A stretch of 64,000 nucleotides of DNA from Sulfitobacter aestuariivivens. Its GTDB lineage: Bacteria > Pseudomonadota > Alphaproteobacteria > Rhodobacterales > Rhodobacteraceae. Under the pieces are notes generated by a model. It was not told where the DNA came from. It saw only the letters and a list, made by a program, of their open reading frames with translations, and made no database searches. The position numbers and the translations under genes are program-made. The DNA is taken from the NCBI RefSeq assembly GCF_014763045.1, contig NZ_JACTAG010000002.1, forward strand, positions 806,001 to 870,000. The letters are read 5' to 3'. Below, piece after piece: positions 58,148 to 64,000 of the stretch. The first letter of the stretch is position 1. Each line of letters opens with the position of its first letter.

Positions 58148-58387
58148 TCAGAGTAGTTGCGTGCCTGTCTCGGCAGGGATCACATACGAGAACGGCGTGG
58201 GGTCTTCAGTGTCCCGCGATTCCTCTGGCAACAGCAGTCCGATGGCATAGAGCGCCCAGATGCAGAACCAGAGGGCCAGACAAAAGACCGCAGCATAGGC
58301 CGCCCCTTTCAGCATCAGCATTGTAATATCCGCCGACAGCCGGAACTTGGGGTCGCCTGTGCGCAGATAGTCGTTGTTGTCAGTCAT
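58148..58387 (-). CDS. pufX: PufX, reaction centre-LH1 accessory polypeptide
   Basis: A 79-residue single-span protein. A polar N-terminus leads to the membrane helix (about 24-53) with MLKGAAYAAVF, where glycine/alanine small residues are typical of PufX; the C-terminus ends in AETGTQLL, comparable to ALETGIELI of Rhodobacter PufX. Position directly after pufM is right. PufX opens the LH1 ring for quinone exchange. Sequence similarity is low outside these spots, as always for PufX. Confidence 0.82.
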   Translation of the reverse strand: MTDNNDYLRTGDPKFRLSADITMLMLKGAAYAAVFCLALWFCIWALYAIGLLLPEESRDTEDPTPFSYVIPAETGTQLL

Positions 58388-58398
58388 CTTTCATCCCC

Positions 58399-59328
58399 TC
58401 AATCAAGCGGCGCATAGCCGTGTTCCTGTGCCCAGACGAACCAGTTATCCACGACCGTGCCGGTCAGCAGGATACCGATGCCGCCGGTCAGCGTGGTCAG
58501 CACCGCAAACCACCAGGCCCAGCGGTGAATGCCTTCCATCGTGGCGTTGAACCCCATGGTCCAGCGCCAGAACAGGGCCGCACGTTCAGACGCGGTACCC
58601 CGGTCAACGATCTGTTCAATCTCACGCTCGCCGCCATAGCGGCTGACCGCCAGAATGGTCGCGCCATGCATCGCAAAAAGCAGGGCAGAGCCATAAAGAA
58701 ACGCAATCGAAAGGGCGTGGAACGGATTGTAGAACAGATTGCCATAGGTCAGCGAAAAGAGGTTCGTCCAATCCAGATGCGGGAAGATCCCGTATGGCAC
58801 CGCCTCTGCCCAAGACCCCATCAGGATCGGGCGGAACAGCCCCAGTACCAGAAACAGCCAGATCGCAGAGGCAAAAGCCCAGCTCACGTGTTTACCCATG
58901 CCCAGTTCTTCGGCCCGCAGGTAGGTACGGATCCACCAGCTGATGACACTGACCAACAAGAAGAAACTGGCGATGATCCACCATCCTCCCTCGTTGAGCG
59001 GCGCAAAGCCGAGGCCGTATTCCTCGCTCGGCGGCTCTAGCGCCAGCCAGAAAAGATCGCGCATGAACAGGGCCGGGGAATAATCCACCTGCGCCCAAAA
59101 GCTCATGCCGACAATAAAGAACCAGATGAACCCGGTCGCCAGCGACACGACACCAAAGGTGCCCAGGTAAATCGGCCCCAGCTGCGCGTTGCCGAATATG
59201 CCCGCAAGGCTGCTGAACCCGGCTTTCTTTGTGCGTTCGCGATCCAGAGTACCGGTCGGATCCATACCCATCTCGGGCGGACCCTGCACCTGAACCTGTG
59301 TGAAGATATTCTGATATTCAACCATCAT
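58399..59328 (-). CDS. pufM: Photosynthetic reaction centre M subunit
   Basis: A 309-residue five-helix subunit binding the accessory pigments, QA and half of the special pair. [26 protein letters not shown] carries pigment- and iron-ligand histidines (split by helix), and [10 protein letters not shown] the last iron histidine. The N-terminal [13 protein letters not shown] is typical. pufX follows 11 bases on, with no tetraheme pufC gene. Confidence 0.97.
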   Translation of the reverse strand: MMVEYQNIFTQVQVQGPPEMGMDPTGTLDRERTKKAGFSSLAGIFGNAQLGPIYLGTFGVVSLATGFIWFFIVGMSFWAQVDYSPALFMRDLFWLALEPPSEEYGLGFAPLNEGGWWIIASFFLLVSVISWWIRTYLRAEELGMGKHVSWAFASAIWLFLVLGLFRPILMGSWAEAVPYGIFPHLDWTNLFSLTYGNLFYNPFHALSIAFLYGSALLFAMHGATILAVSRYGGEREIEQIVDRGTASERAALFWRWTMGFNATMEGIHRWAWWFAVLTTLTGGIGILLTGTVVDNWFVWAQEHGYAPLD

Positions 59329-59341
59329 TGCTCATCCCCTC

Positions 59342-60172
59342 CTACAGGTCCGCCCACCAGGGCAATTCAAGCCACCAATCCCACCATGCAGACCAGGCAT
59401 CGAACCAGATCGTACCGGAAATGATGATGCAAACCGCACTCCAGAATACGGCGTTCAGTGCAAGCAGCAGACCAAGGCGGTGAATGCCCAATGGCCCAAT
59501 CGAATAGCCGATCAGATCACGGAAATAGGTGTCTTCGTGATCCGGCGTGGCAATCGTCTTGCCCTTGCCGGGGTTGACCGCCGACAGCACCAGTGACCCG
59601 TGCAGCGCAAGCGCCAGACAGGTGGTGAAAAAGAAGGTGATCGCCACCATATGCGCCGGGTTGTAATGGAAGTTGCCGTAGGCGTATCCCACGTTGTTCA
59701 CCCAATCGAGGTGGCTGAATATGCCATACGGGAACCCATGGCCCCAGGCACCCAGCAGAACAGGGCGAATAATCACCAGCGTGACATAGGCCAGAATGGC
59801 AAAACCAAAGGCGAAGGGCACATGATACCCGATGCCAAGTTTTCGACAAATCTCGACCTCGCGCATCATCCAGCTGACAAAGGCCAGCGTGGCGCAAAAC
59901 GTAATGATCTGCCAAAGGCCACCTTCGGCCAGCGGCGCGATCCCAAGGCCCACTTCAAGCGACGGTGGATCGATGGAAATCAGCCAGGGGTTCCAGGTGT
60001 CCCCCAGGGCTGCGCCATAAAAAATAAGTATCGTGCCGAGGGCGGCAAAGAAGAATGTCGTGACCCCGAAGAAGCCGACATAGAAAGGCCCCACCCAAAA
60101 GTCGAACAGATCACCGCCAACCAACGTCCCGCCACGAACCCGGTACTTTCTTTCGAAGCTGAGCATCGCCAT
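59342..60172 (-). CDS. pufL: Photosynthetic reaction centre L subunit
   Basis: A 276-residue five-helix subunit. [20 protein letters not shown] and [16 protein letters not shown] open it; [13 protein letters not shown] carries the special-pair histidine, [12 protein letters not shown] an iron ligand, and [10 protein letters not shown] the last iron histidine. The start at MAMLSFERK agrees with other PufL. The C-terminus stops at PWWADL, slightly shorter than in Rhodobacter. pufM starts 13 bases after its stop. Confidence 0.97.
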   Translation of the reverse strand: MAMLSFERKYRVRGGTLVGGDLFDFWVGPFYVGFFGVTTFFFAALGTILIFYGAALGDTWNPWLISIDPPSLEVGLGIAPLAEGGLWQIITFCATLAFVSWMMREVEICRKLGIGYHVPFAFGFAILAYVTLVIIRPVLLGAWGHGFPYGIFSHLDWVNNVGYAYGNFHYNPAHMVAITFFFTTCLALALHGSLVLSAVNPGKGKTIATPDHEDTYFRDLIGYSIGPLGIHRLGLLLALNAVFWSAVCIIISGTIWFDAWSAWWDWWLELPWWADL

Positions 60173-60241
60173 CTTCTGTCTCCTCTCGCGCGCGGGTGCT
60201 GTCACCCCGACGCGTTCATGCGTGTCTTGTCTTTGTTTGCC

Positions 60242-60269
60242 GCGGGCGGCAGAGCACTCCCCCGCCCGC
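60242..60269 (-). promoter_or_regulatory. Intercistronic hairpin between pufA and pufL
   Basis: GCGGGCGG (60242-60249) pairs with CCGCCCGC (60262-60269) around a 12-base loop in the 126-base pufA-pufL spacer. In R. capsulatus a hairpin at this place protects the pufBA mRNA segment and raises antenna over reaction-centre output; the same is likely here. Confidence 0.75.
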
Positions 60270-60298
60270 AGCTGTGTTTGCGTTAGCTAGCCGAGCAA

Positions 60299-60466
60299 CT
60301 AGTCCGCCGCAGCTTCGGTGCCGAAGGCGCGGTTGAACCAGTTGGTTTCCGGATTGCTCAGCAGGACGAGGTGAATCATCGCAGCCAGCAAAAAGAGGAA
60401 AACACCCTGCGCCACGAATACGCGGCGGGGGTCAAAGACCAGCCAGATCTTGTAGAACTGTGCCAT
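60299..60466 (-). CDS. pufA: Light-harvesting LH1 alpha polypeptide
   Basis: A 55-residue antenna peptide read from the DNA: N-terminus [18 protein letters not shown], a single membrane helix containing the bacteriochlorophyll-ligand histidine in [10 protein letters not shown] (H32), and the C-terminus ending [12 protein letters not shown]. Pairs with the pufB product to form the ring around the reaction centre. It starts 14 bases after the pufB stop. Confidence 0.95.
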   Translation of the reverse strand: MAQFYKIWLVFDPRRVFVAQGVFLFLLAAMIHLVLLSNPETNWFNRAFGTEAAAD

Positions 60467-60480
60467 CTAAGTCTCCTCTC

Positions 60481-60639
60481 CTAACCCCAGGCGAACCAGG
60501 GCAGCTTGAAATACGTCAGAATATGCGCAACGACCGCCACGATCGTGAAGATCGTGAAGCCGCTCATATAGACCGAGTGCAATTCCTGCGCCTGCTCGTC
60601 TGTCAGACCTGTGAAAGACAGGTCGTCTTTGTCAGCCAT
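60481..60639 (-). CDS. pufB: Light-harvesting LH1 beta polypeptide
   Basis: A 52-residue antenna peptide. The polar N-terminus [20 protein letters not shown] is followed by HSVYMSGF (H21) and one membrane helix with the ligand histidine in [10 protein letters not shown] (H39), ending KLPWFAWG. An AGGAG-like AGAAAAAC sequence lies upstream (GGAGAAAAACC on the minus strand). First antenna gene of the puf transcript. Confidence 0.95.
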   Translation of the reverse strand: MADKDDLSFTGLTDEQAQELHSVYMSGFTIFTIVAVVAHILTYFKLPWFAWG

Positions 60640-60676
60640 GGTTTTTCTCCTGAAAAACATCTGATACGCCGCGCCT

Positions 60677-60713
60677 ACCCGGCGGCCGGGTTACGACAGG
60701 GGCTCATCCCCTG
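60677..60713 (-). promoter_or_regulatory. Tandem hairpins between pufQ and pufB
   Basis: ACCCGG/CCGGGT (60677-60682 with 60686-60691) and CAGGGG/CCCCTG (60697-60702 with 60708-60713, loop CTCAT) lie in the 147-base gap. Such structures at this place in Rhodobacter guide mRNA processing that separates short-lived pufQ from stable pufBA. No gene is seen in the gap. Confidence 0.55.
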
Positions 60714-60786
60714 CCCTAATCCACCATTCCGGGGGAACGGCGAACCTCGTGACCGACCCTGATGTGCAGGGCCGGAAATCCTTGCG

Positions 60787-61029
60787 TCAGGCAGTAAAGA
60801 TCATCGGTGTGATGATCCCGGCCTGGCTCCATGCCGATTTGATCGGGCCCTTCTTGGGCAGACGCATCTGGCGCGCGGCCTTCAGGCCCCATGTCAGAAA
60901 CGCCATCGGCAGGGTCGCGATAAAGATCACGGCGAAATAGACGATGTATTCGCGGCGATGGGCATCCTGCCGACGCCTGGCGCGCGGCGTGTCCATCTCC
61001 ATGTCGATCTGATGACTGATATCTGTCAT
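60787..61029 (-). CDS. pufQ: PufQ, regulator of bacteriochlorophyll flux
   Basis: An 80-residue protein with one membrane helix ([20 protein letters not shown], about 26-45) and the conserved C-terminal block [14 protein letters not shown] then ITPMIFTA. PufQ is required for full bacteriochlorophyll synthesis in R. capsulatus; its mechanism is unknown. It overlaps bchZ by ATGA, so the puf operon is continuous with bchXYZ transcription, as in Rhodobacter. Confidence 0.9.
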   Translation of the reverse strand: MTDISHQIDMEMDTPRARRRQDAHRREYIVYFAVIFIATLPMAFLTWGLKAARQMRLPKKGPIKSAWSQAGIITPMIFTA

Positions 61030-62489
61030 TGGCTTCCTCCCGAAGCTGATTGAAGAGCATTCACCGTTTCCAGCACGACCCGCTCGGCCCCTTGATCAAG
61101 CGCGCGCTTTTCAGCGGCATCTCGCAGGGTCTTGGCGGCGGAAATACGGGTAAGAATGGGGTGCGTCGCGACGATTTCATCGAGACGCTTTTGCGCATCC
61201 GCGTCCCATGGGAAATCCCTGCGCAGCGGTGTCGGCGTCGCGGGCGTGGCGTCCATTTCAGATCCAAGGGGCAGAATGTGAAAGAGCGCATCAAAAAGAG
61301 CATTGCACACTTCCTGCACCAGATAGGTGGCACCGGCGTACCCCATGAAGGGCGTGCCCGTGGCGCGCCGGATGGCGGCACCTGGGAAACTTGCGGGGAT
61401 AAAGGCCGGCGCCGGGCCAAAGCCCGCCTTCATCTCGGCCAAATACATCTTTTCGTTGATCGACCCCATGACGATCAGGGGGCGCTTTTCATGCAACATC
61501 GCGCGCACCGCATCATTGTCAGTCTTCTTGCCTGCGGTTCGCGCCACGGCAAAGGCGCACGGCAGCCCCAGATCATTCTCAAGGAAATTCCGCACGCCCC
61601 GCGCGTAGGTCTCATTGGCCACAATCGCAAAGCTGGCGGTGGCAAAGAAATCCTGCGTCACGGACCGCCAAAGATCCCAGACAGGTTTGATGGTCGAATG
61701 TTTCTCACGCTCGATGAACGGTTCTGGATCCAGCTCCAGCATCTCCCCCAGCATCCGCAGGAACTTGGTCGTACTTTCGATCCCCACAGGCGCCTGTAGA
61801 TAGGGCTTGCCCAAAACTTCACAAAGTCCGCGACCAAACTCGCGATACATGCAGACATTCACATCCGCATTCACCAGCCCGCGCATCTCGGCCACATGCG
61901 CACCCAGCGGCATCACCATGTTGACCTCGGCCCCGATCCCCTCGACCAGCCTGCGTATCTCAGCCAGATCCGATGGCATGTTGAACGTGCCATACATCGG
62001 CCCAAGGATATTGACCCGCGGCCGGGCCCCCTCCTCGCGCTTGGCTTCCTTGGGCATCCGCCCCTTGGTCATGCCAAATTCGGTGAACAGCCACGTCATC
62101 GCGCGGTCGGCCGCTTCCCACTGATCCTCATCAATCGTGCGCGGCAGAAACCGCTGAATATTGGTGCCCATGGGCGTGACGCCGCCACCGATCATCTCCG
62201 CGATCGACCCGGTGACAACCACGGCAGGGAGGGCCGGATCAAGCGTGCCCCAAGCGCGTTTCATCGCGCCCTCGGTGCCATCGCGCCCCAGTTCTTCCTC
62301 GCCCAATCCGGTTACCACAATCGGCAACTCATGCGGTGGCAGGGCGTCGGTATAGTGCAGAACAGAGGTCACCGGCAGGTTCTCGCACCCCACCGGCCCG
62401 TCAATCACACACTGCAATCCCTTGATGGCACAAAAGGCATAAACAGCCCCCCAGTACCCACCGGCGCGGTCATGGTCCTGGATCAACAT
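61026..62489 (-). CDS. bchZ: Chlorophyllide a reductase subunit Z
   Basis: A 487-residue NifK-like subunit of the enzyme reducing ring B of chlorophyllide a. The N-terminus has [18 protein letters not shown] and [11 protein letters not shown], holding the cluster cysteines. The conserved [18 protein letters not shown] and [19 protein letters not shown] follow. Length and start are typical. bchY lies 100 bases upstream, and the gap shows no regulatory box. Confidence 0.96.
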   Translation of the reverse strand: MLIQDHDRAGGYWGAVYAFCAIKGLQCVIDGPVGCENLPVTSVLHYTDALPPHELPIVVTGLGEEELGRDGTEGAMKRAWGTLDPALPAVVVTGSIAEMIGGGVTPMGTNIQRFLPRTIDEDQWEAADRAMTWLFTEFGMTKGRMPKEAKREEGARPRVNILGPMYGTFNMPSDLAEIRRLVEGIGAEVNMVMPLGAHVAEMRGLVNADVNVCMYREFGRGLCEVLGKPYLQAPVGIESTTKFLRMLGEMLELDPEPFIEREKHSTIKPVWDLWRSVTQDFFATASFAIVANETYARGVRNFLENDLGLPCAFAVARTAGKKTDNDAVRAMLHEKRPLIVMGSINEKMYLAEMKAGFGPAPAFIPASFPGAAIRRATGTPFMGYAGATYLVQEVCNALFDALFHILPLGSEMDATPATPTPLRRDFPWDADAQKRLDEIVATHPILTRISAAKTLRDAAEKRALDQGAERVVLETVNALQSASGGSQ

Positions 62490-62589
62490 CCCGGTCCTCC
62501 CCGCACTTTCAATGTTCCAAAAATATGCACGTGCACCGCCTGCATAAAAACGCAGCCTCGGGACGAAGCGATATGGAATACCGAACCGA

Positions 62590-64000
62590 TCATATCATCT
62601 CAGCCGCTTTGGCGGCCTTGGCGGCGCGCTCCAGCTTCTTCTGGTTCAACGCGCGAAACTGCGGTTGCAGGTTCGGCTCGCCTTCCCAAACCCCGGCGGT
62701 ATCGGCATGCCCCACCCCTTCAAAGAAGGTGCGCATGTGATCCATCCGGTCCTTGTTGCCCATCGCGGCGTTCACCACCTGCGCCAGAGAACCGGCCCCA
62801 GCCACACCCATCAGCGGGCGCGCAGAAATAAGGTTGGTAAAATAAAGCGACGGAATGCCCAGTTCCTTGCCCTTTTGCACTACAGGTGTGGTGCCAATGG
62901 CCAAATCAGGTTTGATCGCCTCCATCGCCGCCAGATCATCCTCCAGCGACGCCCGGTACTTGACCGTCACACCCTTGTCGGCCAGCCATGCCGCATCCGC
63001 TGCAGACCACGGTGTCTTGGGACAGGCGGTGCCGACATAGGGCACATCCGCGCCGCTTTCGATCAGCAACCGCGCAACCAGCAACTCGCTGCCTTCATAG
63101 CCCGACAGCGTGATCGTGCCGTTGATCGGTGCCGCCCCCAGCGCCCCCTTGATGGCAGGCAGAAACGCGTTTTGCGCCTCCGCAATCTTCTCTGGCGCGA
63201 TATTGAACACATCGCCAATTCCGGCCAGCCATGCAGCCGTTCCATCATGCCCAACAGGCGCAGAGCCGACAACTGGCCGTCCCGCAGTCTCGAACTCGCG
63301 GACTGATGCGGTGTAAAACGGATGGATCGCCGCCACTGCCCCACAATCCAACGCGGCATAAAGCTCCCGCCATTCGCGACACGGCACCACAGGGCCCGCG
63401 GCCAGTCCCAGCGGCGCCAGCATCTGACCAATCATCATCGGATCCGCCGGAAACATCTCGCCCAACATGCTTACCGTCGGGCGATCCGACGTACCGCTCG
63501 CGGGCATGGCCACTGGCCCCGCCTCGATCTCTTCGCGCGCGTATTTCAGCATCGCACCCGCCAGAACATCCTTGGCCTCGGCATGGGTCGGGATCCCAAA
63601 GCCGGGCACATCAATGCCCACAATCCGCACGCCGTTGATCTCATCCGGCAGCAGCCGCAGCGGCACGCCGGATGCCGTGGGCACACACAGATTGGTCACG
63701 ACAACGGCGTCATAGCGCTCTGGATCCGCCAGATCATGCACCGCCTCGCGGATGTCTTCGAACAGCTTTCCCGTTACCAATGACTCAGAGTTAAACGGCA
63801 CATAGCCGACCGACCGACGCGCGCCGTAGAAATGCGACACAAACGTCAGCCCATATACACAACAGGCCGAACCCGACAGCACCGTCGCCGTCCGCTTCAT
63901 CCGCAACCCGACGCGCAAAGACCCGAACGCAGGGCACATCGACTGCGGCTTGTCATGCGGCCCCTGCGGATAATCCTTGGCGTACTGATCCAGAATGTCC
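62590..64000 (-). CDS. bchY: Chlorophyllide a reductase subunit Y (5' end outside window)
   Basis: Partial NifD-like subunit. The reading frame is open to the window edge: upstream of [14 protein letters not shown] the frame reads on as [20 protein letters not shown], which belongs to BchY, so the N-terminus lies beyond 64000. Visible parts include [25 protein letters not shown] (split) with cluster cysteines, [12 protein letters not shown] and [14 protein letters not shown]. The C-terminus ends with an alanine/lysine-rich helix. bchX and bchC are expected next, outside. Confidence 0.95.
   Translation of the reverse strand, partial: DILDQYAKDYPQGPHDKPQSMCPAFGSLRVGLRMKRTATVLSGSACCVYGLTFVSHFYGARRSVGYVPFNSESLVTGKLFEDIREAVHDLADPERYDAVVVTNLCVPTASGVPLRLLPDEINGVRIVGIDVPGFGIPTHAEAKDVLAGAMLKYAREEIEAGPVAMPASGTSDRPTVSMLGEMFPADPMMIGQMLAPLGLAAGPVVPCREWRELYAALDCGAVAAIHPFYTASVREFETAGRPVVGSAPVGHDGTAAWLAGIGDVFNIAPEKIAEAQNAFLPAIKGALGAAPINGTITLSGYEGSELLVARLLIESGADVPYVGTACPKTPWSAADAAWLADKGVTVKYRASLEDDLAAMEAIKPDLAIGTTPVVQKGKELGIPSLYFTNLISARPLMGVAGAGSLAQVVNAAMGNKDRMDHMRTFFEGVGHADTAGVWEGEPNLQPQFRALNQKKLERAAKAAKAAEMI

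Noticed and set aside
60697-60740. Possible fourth copy of the GGGGCCAGCCCC repeat between pufQ and pufB
   Set aside because: It has a GGGGCTCATCCCC hairpin but lacks the CCCCGGGATA and GCCAGAAGAT modules.

Overview
The window comes from a GC-rich alphaproteobacterium and contains most of a Rhodobacterales-type photosynthesis gene cluster (PGC). It carries type-2 reaction-centre genes (pufLM, puhA), core antenna genes (pufBA), nearly the full bacteriochlorophyll a pathway (bchIDO, bchFNBHLM, bchG, orf428, bchP, bchZ, partial bchY), carotenoid genes of the spheroidene/spheroidenone route (crtB, crtI, crtA) and the ppsR/aerR regulators. The oxygen-dependent cyclase gene acsF, a pufX in place of pufC, and the surrounding capsule and MarR/OmpR genes fit an aerobic anoxygenic phototroph of the Roseobacter group (Loktanella/Yoonia/Jannaschia-like). 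The genus cannot be fixed from sequence reading alone.

Positions 1-13.6 kb hold housekeeping and accessory genes: aroC, a zinc alcohol dehydrogenase, a TetR regulator with a probable autoregulatory promoter facing a secreted DM13 protein, an EamA exporter, cobO, a membrane class III nucleotidyl cyclase with a heme-type CxxCH sensor domain, an SDR, ilvE, the petP-petR regulator pair, and an isoprenoid operon (xseB-ispA-dxs). Positions 13.6-25.6 kb hold a bacterial voltage-gated sodium channel gene, exoD and a surface-polysaccharide block (small exported protein, YjbF, YjbH, CapD-type dehydratase, sugar transferase, epimerase, Wza-like exporter, glycosyltransferase).

The PGC runs from about 25.7 kb to the right edge. 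On the minus strand tspO-crtB-crtI diverge from plus-strand crtA-bchIDO. A long minus-strand superoperon, bchF-N-B-H-L-M-lhaA-puhA-B-C-orf98-acsF-puhE-hemA, converges on bchO. The plus-strand regulators aerR-ppsR and a second B12-binding-domain gene diverge from bchF, followed by bchG-orf428-bchP-idi. A second dxs, pufX-M-L-A-B-Q and bchZ-bchY are again minus strand, with bchY cut by the window end. Many junctions are ATGA overlaps, suggesting translational coupling.

Six TGT-N12-ACA boxes, in pairs at crtI/crtA, bchF/aerR and bchG, mark the likely PpsR regulon. The less ordinary observations are: a dispersed palindromic repeat with three copies, one translated in frame inside bchB; two related cobalamin-domain regulators flanking ppsR; a PpsR box touching the bchG start codon; and a composite 68-nt hairpin downstream of pufX.
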